From the NCBI RefSeq assembly GCF_965243865.1, contig NZ_OZ251603.1, positions 1,922,001-1,986,000 on the forward strand: a stretch of DNA of 64,000 nt, read 5' to 3'. The notes under the pieces were generated by a model. That model ran no database searches. It worked only from the letters and a program-made list of their open reading frames with translations, and was not told the DNA's origin. The position numbers and the translations under genes were made by a program. Below are positions 43,637 through 51,884 of the stretch, one piece after another; position 1 is the first letter of the stretch, and each line of letters starts with the position of its first letter. Origin of the DNA: Hyphomicrobium_A sp965243865 (GTDB lineage: Bacteria; Pseudomonadota; Alphaproteobacteria; Rhizobiales; Hyphomicrobiaceae).

Positions 43637-45078
43637 GACGCAAAAGAAGGGTCAAGGTCGTCGCGACCTTAGGTCCAGCCTCCTCGGCCACTGAGATGAT
43701 CGAACGGCTGTTCCTGGCCGGCGTCGACGTGTTCCGCATTAACATGAGCCACTCTTCGCACGACACCGCGCGTGCGTTGCAGAACTCCATTCGCTGGGTC
43801 GGCAAGCGCCACCGGCACCCGATCGGCATCCTCGCCGACCTGCAGGGCCCCAAATTCCGCGTCGGCGAATTCGCCGGCGGCCGCGTCTTCGTGAACGACG
43901 GCGCCATCTTCCGCTTCGAGCGCACCGAGCAGCCGGGCAACTCTGAATCCGTCTTCCTGCCCCATCCGCAAATCTTCGCCGCCGTTGAGCCCGGCCACAC
44001 GCTGCTGCTCGACGATGGCAAGCTGCGCATGCGCGTCATCGAGAAGAAGCAGGGCTCCATCGCCGCTGAAGTGCTCGTGGGCGGCGCCCTGTCGAGCCGC
44101 AAGGGCATCAGCCTTCCTGATACCCTCTTGCCTATCGGCCCGCTCACCGAAAAGGATCGCGCCGACCTCTCCTACATCCTGAAGCTCGGCATCGACTGGA
44201 TCGCGCTCTCGTTCGTCCAGCGCGGCGAGGACGTCGAAGAGGTGCGCAAGGTCGTTGGTGACCGCGCCGCCATCCTCGCCAAGATCGAAAAGCCGTCCGC
44301 CATTGCCGATCTCGATGCCATCGTTGCGGCCGCCGACGGCCTGATGGTCGCGCGCGGCGATCTCGGCGTCGAGATGCCGGTTGAGCGCGTGCCCGGCCTG
44401 CAGAAGCAAATCACCCGCAAGGCAAGAGCCGCCGGCAAGCCGGTCGTCGTGGCGACGCAGATGCTGGAGAGCATGATTTCCTCGCCAGTCCCGACCCGAG
44501 CCGAAGTTTCCGACGTCGCCACCGCCGTGTTCGACGGTGCCGATGCCGTGATGCTTTCGGCTGAATCAGCCGTCGGCCAGTTCCCCATCGAGGCGATCCA
44601 GATGATGGATCGCATCGCCATCGAGGTGGAGGCGGACCCGGGCTACGACTCGATCATCCACGCCACCCAGACGGCCCCCCAGCCGACCGGCGCCGACGCC
44701 ATCGCCACGGCAGCCCACGCCATCGCTGACACGGTGAAGCTGTCTGCCATCGTCTGCTACACGGCGACCGGATCCACCGCGCTGCGAGTCACCCGCGAAC
44801 GCCCCAACTTGCCGATCATGGGCCTGACGCCCGTTGAATCGACAGCGCGGCGGCTTTCGCTTGTTTGGGGCCTGCATTCGGTGATGACGGGCGATCCGGC
44901 AACGTTGACCGACATGGTCACCAAAGCCTGCCGCATCGCCTTCGACGAAGGCTTCGTCCCCCCACACGGTGGACTGCTGATCACCGCCGGCGTGCCGTTC
45001 GGCTCGCCCGGCGCCACCAACATGATCCGCATCGCTTTCGTCGACGAGAACGGCGCCCCCTCGACCGAGATCCGCTGA
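43633..45078 (+). CDS. pyk: Pyruvate kinase
   Basis: The 481-residue enzyme makes pyruvate and ATP from phosphoenolpyruvate and ADP in the last step of glycolysis. It has RRVKVVATLGPASS at the N terminus, the active-site ILAKIEKPSAI motif, MVARGDLGVEMP and the C-terminal alpha/beta domain with FVPPHGGLLITAG. Length is normal. It is coupled to DUF1036 upstream. A repeat element in sense orientation starts 10 bases after its stop codon. Confidence 0.96.
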   Translation: MRRKRRVKVVATLGPASSATEMIERLFLAGVDVFRINMSHSSHDTARALQNSIRWVGKRHRHPIGILADLQGPKFRVGEFAGGRVFVNDGAIFRFERTEQPGNSESVFLPHPQIFAAVEPGHTLLLDDGKLRMRVIEKKQGSIAAEVLVGGALSSRKGISLPDTLLPIGPLTEKDRADLSYILKLGIDWIALSFVQRGEDVEEVRKVVGDRAAILAKIEKPSAIADLDAIVAAADGLMVARGDLGVEMPVERVPGLQKQITRKARAAGKPVVVATQMLESMISSPVPTRAEVSDVATAVFDGADAVMLSAESAVGQFPIEAIQMMDRIAIEVEADPGYDSIIHATQTAPQPTGADAIATAAHAIADTVKLSAIVCYTATGSTALRVTRERPNLPIMGLTPVESTARRLSLVWGLHSVMTGDPATLTDMVTKACRIAFDEGFVPPHGGLLITAGVPFGSPGATNMIRIAFVDENGAPSTEIR

Positions 45079-45088
45079 CGCACTATCC

Positions 45089-45156
45089 GGTGACACGAGC
45101 TGTGAGACGCTTGTCGTGCGGCTGGCTTCGCGCCAGCTGAGAGCCGGCGCTCGCGC
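45089..45156 (+). repeat. 3'-UTR repeat element, copy E
   Basis: Plus strand: GGTGACACGAGCTGTGAGAC then GCTTGTCGTGCGGCTGGCTT. This is the only copy seen after a plus-strand gene (pyk), and it lies in sense orientation. The first stem ACGAGC/GCTTGT and the second CGGCT/AGCCG are both kept, with different loop bases. Confidence 0.7.
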
Positions 45157-45158
45157 GA

Positions 45159-45198
45159 CGCCAGCCGCACGCACGGTTCGACCGGCCTCGTGACACCT
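45159..45198 (-). repeat. 3'-UTR repeat element, copy F
   Basis: Minus strand: GTGTCACGAGGCCGGTCGAA then CCGTGCGTGCGGCTGGCG. It is inverted relative to copy E and shares GTGCGGCTGGCGTCGCGCG, so E and F converge between pyk and the TPR gene. Confidence 0.55.
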
Positions 45199-45253
45199 AG
45201 AAAAGGAAGCGCCGCGAAGAGCGGCAAGGGGCCAAGAGCCCCCGCGCCTTAGG

Positions 45254-45315
45254 CGCGGCGGCTATCAGCTTGCGCGACGAGCACCAAGAGCAAAGCTTGC
45301 TTCATCTCGTGTCAG
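45254..45315 (-). repeat. 3'-UTR repeat element, copy G
   Basis: Minus strand: TGACACGAGATGAAGCAAGC, TTTGCTCTTGGTGCTCGTCG then CGCAAGCTGATAGCCGCC. It starts 14 bases after the TPR gene stop codon. A diverged but recognisable copy. Confidence 0.6.
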
Positions 45316-45329
45316 AAAAAACAAAGAGA

Positions 45330-46046
45330 CTATATCCCCTGCCCCTCGACCTCGACGGATAGCTCGTCGATGGCTTCCTTGGCACCGCTCTGATTGGGGT
45401 TGATCTTCAGGATCTCGCGATACGCCTTCAGCGCCGCCTTCTTCTGGCCGGTGTCGCGCAGAATGCGCGCCAGCCCGTCGAGCGCTTTGTAGTGGTGCGG
45501 ATCGAGCGCCAGCGCGCGCCGCAGGTCACCTACAGCGGCATCGTAATTGTCGAGCCGGAATTGCACGAACGCACGCCGGTTCCATCCCTCCGCATAGTCG
45601 GGCACGAGCTCGACAACTGCATCCAGGAATTGCAACGCCAGCTCGTCGTCCTTGTCGTTGATCGCTTTCACCGCCCGGCTCATCAGAACGCCGACGGTAT
45701 CGCTGCCCGACTGCTGCCAGAGGCTCTCGATGGCCTGCTCGATCGGAGCGGATTCCGCCTCACTCGGCGCTTGCGCAAGGTGCGAGTAAAGTTCCGAAAG
45801 CAGCGCCTCGCGATCTTCCGGCACCGGCTTGTCGGCCGGCATCATCGGCTTCGCCGAAGGGAACACCGCACCCGGCGGCGCCGGAATCGGCGGCAGGTCG
45901 TTGTGCGGCGCTGGAAGAGGCTTCAGCTGATCGGCGCCCGGGAGGCTTTGGGCCTTGGCGGACATCTGTTCGCCGAAGGAGCCTGCAGCGGCCAGAAGGC
46001 CGCATAGACCGAGGGCGATGAAGAGGCGAGGCATGGTGCTGCGCAT
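45330..46046 (-). CDS. Exported tetratricopeptide-repeat protein
   Basis: The 238-residue protein has a signal peptide (MPRLFIALGLCGLLAAAGSF), a Pro-rich linker, and at least two TPR units in the C-terminal half: LQFLDAVVELVPDYAEGWNR with RAFVQFRLDNYDAAVGDLRR, then KALDGLARILRDTGQKKAAL. It probably sits in the periplasm as a protein-interaction scaffold. The start could be ATG 46046 or ATG 46034. Neither has a strong ribosome site. A repeat element follows the stop. Confidence 0.85.
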   Translation of the reverse strand: MRSTMPRLFIALGLCGLLAAAGSFGEQMSAKAQSLPGADQLKPLPAPHNDLPPIPAPPGAVFPSAKPMMPADKPVPEDREALLSELYSHLAQAPSEAESAPIEQAIESLWQQSGSDTVGVLMSRAVKAINDKDDELALQFLDAVVELVPDYAEGWNRRAFVQFRLDNYDAAVGDLRRALALDPHHYKALDGLARILRDTGQKKAALKAYREILKINPNQSGAKEAIDELSVEVEGQGI

Positions 46047-46102
46047 CCAGTTACAATAGGACGCAGCAGCATGGGCGTCAAAAGGTGGCGAAGATTCGCC
46101 GC

Positions 46103-46228
46103 TCAGCCCTGCCGTGCCTTGAAGCGCTTCTGCACCTTGTTGATGATGTACACCTTGCCCTTGCGACGGACGAGGCGGTTGGCGCGGTGACGGCCGCGCA
46201 GCGATTTCAACGAATTCCGAACTTTCAT
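46103..46228 (-). CDS. rpmJ: 50S ribosomal protein L36
   Basis: The 41-residue protein MKVRNSLKSLRGRHRANRLV, RRKGKVYIINKVQKRFKARQG is the Cys-less form of L36 usual in alphaproteobacteria (the zinc ligands of the other form are absent). It lies between tRNA-Val and the TPR gene, away from the main ribosomal operons, as is common for this form. Confidence 0.96.
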   Translation of the reverse strand: MKVRNSLKSLRGRHRANRLVRRKGKVYIINKVQKRFKARQG

Positions 46229-46294
46229 CTCAACACCGAGTGATCAAAGGACAAAGCGCGTAGGGTTGGCGTGGCGGCTACGCGCAGACTAAAG

Positions 46295-46369
46295 TGGTGG
46301 GCGCGACAGGGATCGAACCTGTGACCCCTACCATGTCAAGGTAGTGCTCTACCGCTGAGCTACGCGCCC
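46295..46369 (-). tRNA. tRNA-Val (GAC anticodon)
   Basis: On the minus strand the sequence starts GGGCGCGTAGCTCAGCGGTA and folds into a full cloverleaf: acceptor GGGCGCG/CGCGCCC, D-arm, anticodon stem CTACC/GGTAG around TTGACAT with anticodon GAC, and a T-arm with GGTTCGATCC. The CCA end is encoded. It reads valine codon GTC and GTT. Confidence 0.97.
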
Positions 46370-46441
46370 CAGAGGCGTGCTTCTATGCGTTCGCCCCCCG
46401 CAAGGTCAACAGCTGATTGCGAGGTTTGGCGAGATCTTGCC

Positions 46442-46828
46442 CTAAGCCGCGAGCAAACGGTCCACTTCGCGCACCAAATCCTTCAGATGGAAGGGCTTGG
46501 AGAGGACCCGAGCGTCCTTGGGTGCCGAGTTGTCGCTGTTGAGGACCACGGCGGCAAACCCAGTGATGAACATGATCTTCAGGTCCGGATCCAACTCGCT
46601 CGCCCGCCGGGCAAGCTCGATCCCGTCCATCTTCGGCATCACGATATCGGTCAAAAGCAGCGTGAACGGCTCCGATTTCAGCCGCTCGAACGCTTCTTCC
46701 CCATTGGGGAACGCGATGACATCGTAGCCAGCCTTCTTCAAGGCCCGGACCAGGAAGCCCCGCATCGAATCGTCGTCTTCGGCGAGCAGGATGCGGGAAA
46801 TCGTTACACTAGAGGGCTTTGCGGTCAT
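46442..46828 (-). CDS. cpdR: Response regulator CpdR
   Basis: The 128-residue single receiver domain has ILLAEDDDSMRGFLVRAL, phosphoacceptor Asp in LLLTDIVMPKMDG and Lys in VLSKPFHLKDLV. The sequence and length match alphaproteobacterial CpdR, which when unphosphorylated delivers substrates to the ClpXP protease at the cell pole, controlling CtrA turnover. Its position near an N-formylglutamate amidohydrolase gene is conserved in rhizobia. Confidence 0.9.
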   Translation of the reverse strand: MTAKPSSVTISRILLAEDDDSMRGFLVRALKKAGYDVIAFPNGEEAFERLKSEPFTLLLTDIVMPKMDGIELARRASELDPDLKIMFITGFAAVVLNSDNSAPKDARVLSKPFHLKDLVREVDRLLAA

Positions 46829-47143
46829 GGCTACTCTGAAACTGTCAGTTGGATGCGCCGGTCAACGCCACGCGCGGCCCCGACTGTGATTCGACTATGG
46901 TAAACGGCTGGTGAAGTGTCCGGCAGGAACTTGCCGAGCCCGTTTCGCCCTCCGCAACGAGAAACGGAGCACTAGCGCCCCCCAGTGGACATAATGCGGC
47001 GACGTTGGCACAGTGAGCAAGGCCGGATGACACTGGTTGTTACGCCTTCTTACAGTAGTGCGCTATTCCGGCAGCGACCAAGCCGTCTGTCCTGAACCGA
47101 ATTGAGCCGGCACCGGTCAGCGAAGAGGGATACCGCAAGAAGC
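46829..47143. other. Divergent spacer, no gene seen
   Basis: This spacer holds the promoters of cpdR and the amidohydrolase gene. I see no coding frame, repeat or convincing CtrA site (TTAA-N7-TTAA) in it. Confidence 0.5.
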
Positions 47144-48040
47144 ATGCCCGCCCGCGACGGTCCTGTCCCCCCCGAGTTGTTGCCGCCTTACCAAGTGAGC
47201 GCGCCGGCAACTCCCATTGCTCCATTCGTTCTTTGCTCTCCGCACTCCGGCAACGTGTATCCGGATAGCTTTATCGCTTCTTCCCGCCTCAGCCCGCTCT
47301 CGCTGCGCAAATCTGAGGACTGCCTCGTCGATCAACTATTCACGCCCGTAGCTGCCTGTGGCGTGCCGCTCATAACGGCGCGATTTCCGCGGGCCTTCCT
47401 CGACGTCAATCGCGAGCCTTACGAGCTCGACCCAGATCTCTTCGATGAGCCTCCGCCCGAGTTCGCCAACACCCAGTCGGTGCGCGTCGTCGGCGGCCTT
47501 GGCACAATCGCCCGCATTGTCGCCGACGGCGAGGAGATCTACCGCGACAAGCTCCCCCTTAGCGCCGGCCTCGCCCGCGTCGAGCATCTCTACGTCCCGT
47601 TCCATCAGGCCTTGCGCGAACTCGTCGAGGCAACGCGCACGCGTTTTGGCTACGCCATTCTAATAGACTGCCACTCGATGCCCTCCGCCTCGATGGCACC
47701 GTCCGGCGGCCCACGCCCCGATATCGTCCTTGGCGATCGCTTCGGCGCCTCGGCCGATAGCCGCATTACGCGCTTTCTGAAGGACGCCCTCACCAGCCTC
47801 GGTTACGAGGTGCACATGAACCGGCCCTACGCTGGCGGCTACATCACCGAGCACTACGGACGTCCCGCGCGCGACGTCCACGCCGTGCAAATCGAGATCA
47901 ACCGCGGGCTCTATCTGGACGAGATGAAGCTGCTCCCCACGGCCGGCTTCGCTGATTTGCAGCGCGATCTGCTCAGCCTCGCCGCGCCGCTGTTCAACGA
48001 TTTGCCCGCGTTGCTAGAGCACCGCATGGCCGCCGAGTAG
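47144..48040 (+). CDS. N-formylglutamate amidohydrolase family protein
   Basis: ATG 47144 has AAGAAG upstream. The 298-residue protein shows VLCSPHSGNVYPDSFI near the N terminus, FPRAFLDVNREPYELDPDLF, the metal-ligand region ILIDCHSMPS, and GGYITEHYGRPARDVHAVQI. This is the form that in rhizobia sits beside cpdR. The true substrate is not certain. It is a distant paralogue of the product of the gene at 41884. Two sRNA genes converge on its 3' end. Confidence 0.88.
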   Translation: MPARDGPVPPELLPPYQVSAPATPIAPFVLCSPHSGNVYPDSFIASSRLSPLSLRKSEDCLVDQLFTPVAACGVPLITARFPRAFLDVNREPYELDPDLFDEPPPEFANTQSVRVVGGLGTIARIVADGEEIYRDKLPLSAGLARVEHLYVPFHQALRELVEATRTRFGYAILIDCHSMPSASMAPSGGPRPDIVLGDRFGASADSRITRFLKDALTSLGYEVHMNRPYAGGYITEHYGRPARDVHAVQIEINRGLYLDEMKLLPTAGFADLQRDLLSLAAPLFNDLPALLEHRMAAE

Positions 48041-48225
48041 CGCGCCGGCCCGCGCTGCATTGCAAAGCTATGCAAAACAATCATGCTGCAACGCACAAAA
48101 TATAGCGCACCGTTGCCGATACCCGCGCGCAGCACGACCTCGGGTAAGCGTTGGAAGGTCCTCGGATAATCGCTGGGAAATGTGGACGCTCAGCCGCCAG
48201 CGCGCCGCGATGGACGCCGGGCAAG

Positions 48226-48288
48226 AAAAAAGGGCCGTTCGGGTGTCGAACGGCCCAAGTCTAGGGAGGAAACGCCCAAGGAGGGCTA
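48226..48288 (-). ncRNA. MmgR/suhB-family sRNA, copy 1
   Basis: The minus-strand RNA has a small 5' hairpin (GCCC/GGGC), a single-stranded centre GTTTCCTCCCTAGACTT containing the UCCUCCC heptamer, and a strong terminator (GGGCCGTTCG/CGAACGGCCC followed by T). This matches the MmgR (alpha-r8, Rfam suhB) sRNAs of rhizobia, which lie beside the same flanking genes. The anti-Shine-Dalgarno heptamer would pair with target ribosome sites. The 5' end is inferred from alignment of the two copies. Confidence 0.85.
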
Positions 48289-48459
48289 CAACACCGGAGC
48301 AAGCTCACGATGTCGCATCGCAAAAGTTACTGGTGCGACGCAGCATAATCAAATGCATTTTTTGCAGAGCTGCCCTTCCAAAATCAGGGACCCATGCAAA
48401 TCTCGGCTACCAGTCACACCTCTAGGAGCCGAGCTGTACATTCCTACCACCCAAACATG

Positions 48460-48520
48460 AAAAAAGGCCGTCCGGCGAACGAACGGCCCAAGTCTAGGGA
48501 GGAAACGCCCAAGTGGGCTA
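48460..48520 (-). ncRNA. MmgR/suhB-family sRNA, copy 2
   Basis: This second copy has the same orientation and order: GCCC/GGGC hairpin, the identical central segment with UCCUCCC, and a terminator (GGCCGTTCG/CGGACGGCC followed by six T). The two copies share 33 identical core bases but differ in the upstream stem and terminator loop. It lies 240 bases before the HisN-like gene, on the opposite strand. Confidence 0.85.
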
Positions 48521-48757
48521 ACGGTAGTCTGGAGCGACCAGCGCCACCGCGCATTTCACATATGAGACGGTTCGCACCTGCGATCAACGGATGAGCGACG
48601 TTTGGTCCCGCATTCGGGGTATGATGTCACTAGTCGGCAACAGCAATTGATTGTCGGTCACATATATGAAAGATGCGCACTACAACGTGCAGACTAACCG
48701 CAGTGTTTTGGCGGGTCTTATACTGACATCTAATCTTATCAGGGCGAGCGAAATACT

Positions 48758-49564
48758 GTGGCAAATCAGACTCAGGTAGACCTGCAGGCGCTCATCGATT
48801 TCGCGCAAAGCCTGGCTGACGCTTCCGGCGACGCCATTCGCCCGTATTTCCGCACGCCCATCGGCGTCAGCAACAAAGCGGACGGCGGCGACTTCGACCC
48901 GGTAACCGCCGCTGATCAGGCCGGCGAGCGCGTCATCGCCGAACTGGTCGCCCGTGCCTGGCCGGAGCACGGCTTCATCGGCGAGGAGCACGGCACCACG
49001 CGCGCCGACGCCCGCCTCCGCTGGGTTGTAGACCCTATCGACGGCACCCGTGCCTTCATCATGGGCTGGCCCCTGTGGGGCACGCTCATCGGTTTGCTCG
49101 ATGACGGCGCGCCGATCCTCGGCATCATGGACCAGCCGTTCACCCGCGAGCGCTTCTGGTCCGGCAAAGACGCGACCTACGTCCGCACCGCCGACACGCC
49201 GGCAAAGCAGATCAAAACGCGCCCCTGCGCATCGCTGTCCGACGCCATTCTCTCGACCACGCACCCCGATCTCTTGGCCGCCGGGCACGAGGCCGACGCC
49301 TTCGCGCGCGTCAAAGCCCGCGTGCGCATGACCCGCTATGGCGGCGACTGCTACGCCTATTGCCTGCTTGCCGCCGGCTTTTCCGACCTCGTCATCGAAT
49401 CCGGCCTGAAGCCGTATGACATCGTTGCTCTCATCCCGATCATCGAGAAGGCGGGCGGCATCGTCACCACCTGGGACGGCAGACCGGCGACCGAAGGCGG
49501 ACGCATCATCGCCGCGGGCGATCCGCGTGTGCACGCCGAGGCCCTGGCCCTGCTCGCCGGCTGA
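48758..49564 (+). CDS. Inositol monophosphatase-family phosphatase (HisN/SuhB-like)
   Basis: The 268-residue Mg-dependent phosphatase starts at GTG 48758. Metal-site motifs are FIGEEHGTTR, VVDPIDGTRAFIMGWP and the C-terminal MTRYGGDCYAYCLLAAG with LKPYDIVALIPIIEKAGG. The pattern G-TRAF-I fits histidinol-phosphatase (HisN) rather than inositol-specific members, so a role in histidine synthesis is the best guess. The Rfam suhB sRNA family is named from genes of this type. Confidence 0.88.
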   Translation: MANQTQVDLQALIDFAQSLADASGDAIRPYFRTPIGVSNKADGGDFDPVTAADQAGERVIAELVARAWPEHGFIGEEHGTTRADARLRWVVDPIDGTRAFIMGWPLWGTLIGLLDDGAPILGIMDQPFTRERFWSGKDATYVRTADTPAKQIKTRPCASLSDAILSTTHPDLLAAGHEADAFARVKARVRMTRYGGDCYAYCLLAAGFSDLVIESGLKPYDIVALIPIIEKAGGIVTTWDGRPATEGGRIIAAGDPRVHAEALALLAG

Positions 49565-49596
49565 GCCAACGGCACTCCCACCAGCGTAGCTTCGGT

Positions 49597-50556
49597 TTAG
49601 GCGACCTTCATCTCGACGCCCAGATAGGCATCGAACGCGGCCCAGAAGCGCGTACGTACCGCATCGTTCTCCTGCAGAACCTCGTGCTTCGAGCCCGGCA
49701 TCAGGATGCACGAGGAGACCTTGGTGCGGACGGCGAAGTCCTCGATTGCCCGCGTCGACACGACGCTGTCGTTGCCGGCCGCGAACATCAGCAGCGGAAT
49801 GTTGATCTGCGAGGGAAAGTCATCCGCCTTGAGCATGTGGCACGACCTCAGCGCACTGCGCAGCCAGCCCACCGTCGGCGAGCCGATCCCAAGCGACGGC
49901 CTCAGTTCGAGCACCGCCTTCGTTCGCTGCCACCGCTCCGGATCGGAGGTCAGCGCATTCCCTTCGAACTTGCGCATCGCATAGAGGTCATCCGAGCCAC
50001 CGACCACATAGGCGGTCGACATACCCATCAGCGAGGCGACTTCCGAATATATCCGCGCCCGTCGCGAGGTAGTGCCGAGCGATTCCTCGGCGATGGAGAT
50101 CATCGGCGCAGTCAGAACCAGTCGCTCGAACCAGAGACCCGGCATCGTCGCGTTGCGCAGCAGAATATTGCCGCCCATCGAGTGCCCCAGGCCGATAAAC
50201 GGCGGCGGGCAGTCGGGCAGCACGACGTCCTTCATGAAGCGGATGAGGTCGCGATCGTACTCCCAGAAGCCGCGCACGTGCCCCTTGCGCGGATTGGCTA
50301 GCATCCGCTGCGACCCGCCTTGCCCGCGCCAATCCATCGTGGCGACGGCGAAACCGCGCCGCCTCAGATCGGCGATGACCTCGAAGTATTTTTCGATGAA
50401 CTCGGCGCGCCCCGGCAGCAGACACACGGTTCCCCGTCGCGGCAGCCGGGTCGCGTCCCAACGCGCATAGCGTAACTCGGCCCCGTCATAGCCATGAAAA
50501 GTTCCGACGGTCCCCCCGCTTGGGACCGGGTTCTTGGCGAGCGCCACGAGTTGCAT
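49597..50556 (-). CDS. Alpha/beta hydrolase, lysophospholipase-like
   Basis: ATG 50556 has AAGGAGG just upstream and gives 319 residues. The protein has the monoglyceride-lipase/PldB pattern: GTVCLLPGRAEFIEKYFEVI, DWRGQGGSQRM, the nucleophile elbow GLGHSMGGNILLRN, Asp in FAAGNDSVVS and His in PGSKHEVLQE. It probably hydrolyses a lysolipid or monoacylglycerol in the cytoplasm or at the membrane. A longer in-frame reading upstream is not supported. Confidence 0.88.
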   Translation of the reverse strand: MQLVALAKNPVPSGGTVGTFHGYDGAELRYARWDATRLPRRGTVCLLPGRAEFIEKYFEVIADLRRRGFAVATMDWRGQGGSQRMLANPRKGHVRGFWEYDRDLIRFMKDVVLPDCPPPFIGLGHSMGGNILLRNATMPGLWFERLVLTAPMISIAEESLGTTSRRARIYSEVASLMGMSTAYVVGGSDDLYAMRKFEGNALTSDPERWQRTKAVLELRPSLGIGSPTVGWLRSALRSCHMLKADDFPSQINIPLLMFAAGNDSVVSTRAIEDFAVRTKVSSCILMPGSKHEVLQENDAVRTRFWAAFDAYLGVEMKVA

Positions 50557-50648
50557 CGCGCCTCCTTGGGCATTGCACGACTCTTCGCCGCCATCATACA
50601 GGCGGCGAAGAGTTGCGGCCATGTTAGCGCGACTGAGCGGCCGGAGGC

Positions 50649-51083
50649 TTAGTATGGCGCCCAGTGCCGGCGCGGCGGTCCCCAGGCATAAGGCCCCATC
50701 CGCGGTCCCAGCGGCCGCGCATCGACGATTTGCCCGGAACACCGATCGATCGTCAGGTCGAACAACCGCCCGCGCCCGCGCCGCGCCTTCACCAGCACCA
50801 CGTCCTCGCGTGGCTCCAGTGCGTGGAAGTCGTACCAGCCGGCATCGCGCAGGCGATCGCGCGCGACATCGCGCGGAATGCACCCACGCTCCCGGTAGCG
50901 CGGCGGATAGGGGGGCTCGAAGTCATCGGGGACATCCGCGTAACGATCCCCGCGCGGAGGCGGCCCTTCGCCGTATCCATCGTAGGGCGGCTCGTAGAGA
51001 TCGGCCGCGTTGGCCGGCAGTGCGGTAAAGGCAAGTGACACGGCAAGCGCAGATGCCGCGGCGAGACGGGCGTACGCTGACAT
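50649..51083 (-). CDS. Secreted protein of unknown function
   Basis: AAGGAG lies nine bases before ATG 51083. The 144-residue product has a signal peptide (to ANAA), a Pro/Tyr-rich stretch (DLYEPPYDGYGEGPPPRG), then a small domain (IPRDVARDRLRDAGWYDFHA, VLVKARRGRGRLFDLTIDRC) with a PepSY-like helix-strand order and two Cys. Its function is unknown. It is probably periplasmic and shares a divergent spacer with hsp20. Confidence 0.78.
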   Translation of the reverse strand: MSAYARLAAASALAVSLAFTALPANAADLYEPPYDGYGEGPPPRGDRYADVPDDFEPPYPPRYRERGCIPRDVARDRLRDAGWYDFHALEPREDVVLVKARRGRGRLFDLTIDRCSGQIVDARPLGPRMGPYAWGPPRRHWAPY

Positions 51084-51244
51084 GTGTAAGGACTCCTTGG
51101 AGAGGAAGGTTGCGGCTGCTTCCCAAAGCCCCGCGAGGGTGATCCTCACTACATGAACCGCACCTGAAGGGCGTTGGTTTCCTGTTGCTGCAAAGTAACT
51201 TGAGACCCCGCGCCACAGCCGGGCGACCTAACGCGCACCAGCTC

Positions 51245-51272
51245 CTTGAACCGTCTTCCGGCCCACCTAAAT
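51245..51272 (+). promoter_or_regulatory. RpoH (sigma-32) promoter of hsp20
   Basis: CTTG (51245-51248), 17 bases, then CCTAAAT (51266-51272) fits the alphaproteobacterial RpoH consensus CTTG-N17-CYTATNT with one mismatch. RNA would start near 51279, giving a 93-base leader. Confidence 0.7.
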
Positions 51273-51281
51273 ACAGTTTGT

Positions 51282-51369
51282 GCGCATGCCCTGCGGGGGT
51301 GCGCCTCAAAGTGGTCGTCCGGCCATCGCGGCGGACGCAACTGCATGTCGCTCAACTTCGGAGGATATG
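51282..51369 (+). promoter_or_regulatory. ROSE-type RNA thermometer in the hsp20 leader
   Basis: Three hairpins precede the ATG: 51282-51304, 51316-51337 and 51344-51369. In the last, CATG/TATG and TC[G]CT/AGGA enclose the Shine-Dalgarno sequence AGGA (51362-51365). UCGCU matches the ROSE signature U(U/C)GCU, with the G bulged opposite the ribosome site. Heating should melt the stem and free the ribosome site. Confidence 0.75.
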
Positions 51370-51371
51370 TC

Positions 51372-51821
51372 ATGCGACAGTTCGATTTTGCCCCTCTCTA
51401 TCGTTCCACCGTTGGCTTCGACCGTCTCGCCAAGCTGCTTGACGGCGTCAACGGCCTTGAGGCTGCCGACGGCTACCCGCCGTACAACATCGAGCGCCTA
51501 GCCGAGAACGATTACCGCATCACCATGGCGGTCGCCGGCTTCAACAAGGACGAGTTCAAGATCGAGGTCAAAGAACAGACCTTGATCGTCTCGGGCCAGA
51601 AAGCACCTGAGGAAAAGGAGCGCGTGTTCCTGCACCGGGGCATCGCCGCCCGCTCGTTCGAGCGCCGCTTCCAGCTTGCTGACCACGTCGAGGTGAACGG
51701 CGCCGACTTTACCGACGGCCTGCTGCACATCGACCTCGTCCGCAATCTTCCCGAGCGGATGAAGCCGCGCACGATTTCTATTGGCGTCGGCCCCAAGCAG
51801 ATCGAGGCAACCACCGCCTAA
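51372..51821 (+). CDS. Small heat-shock protein Hsp20 (IbpA-like)
   Basis: The 149-residue chaperone starts MRQFDFAPLYRSTVGFDRLA, the class A rhizobial sHsp/IbpA pattern. It has an alpha-crystallin domain with IERLAENDYRITMAVAGFNK, LIVSGQKAPEEKERVFLHRG and the C-terminal I-x-I-like tail. ATG 51372 lies six bases after the occluded AGGA. It binds unfolding proteins under heat. It has an RpoH promoter, a thermometer and its own terminator. Confidence 0.94.
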   Translation: MRQFDFAPLYRSTVGFDRLAKLLDGVNGLEAADGYPPYNIERLAENDYRITMAVAGFNKDEFKIEVKEQTLIVSGQKAPEEKERVFLHRGIAARSFERRFQLADHVEVNGADFTDGLLHIDLVRNLPERMKPRTISIGVGPKQIEATTA

Positions 51822-51853
51822 CGTTTCTCCCTAGCGTAAGCCCCCAAACTTGT

Positions 51854-51884
51854 CGGCCGCCATGACCTGGCGGCCGCTTTTTTT
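51854..51884 (+). terminator. Rho-independent terminator after hsp20
   Basis: The 8-bp stem CGGCCGCC/GGCGGCCG with a seven-base loop is followed by seven T. Confidence 0.9.

Noticed and set aside
46829..47143. CtrA binding site before cpdR
   Set aside because: I looked for TTAA-N7-TTAA and found no acceptable match.
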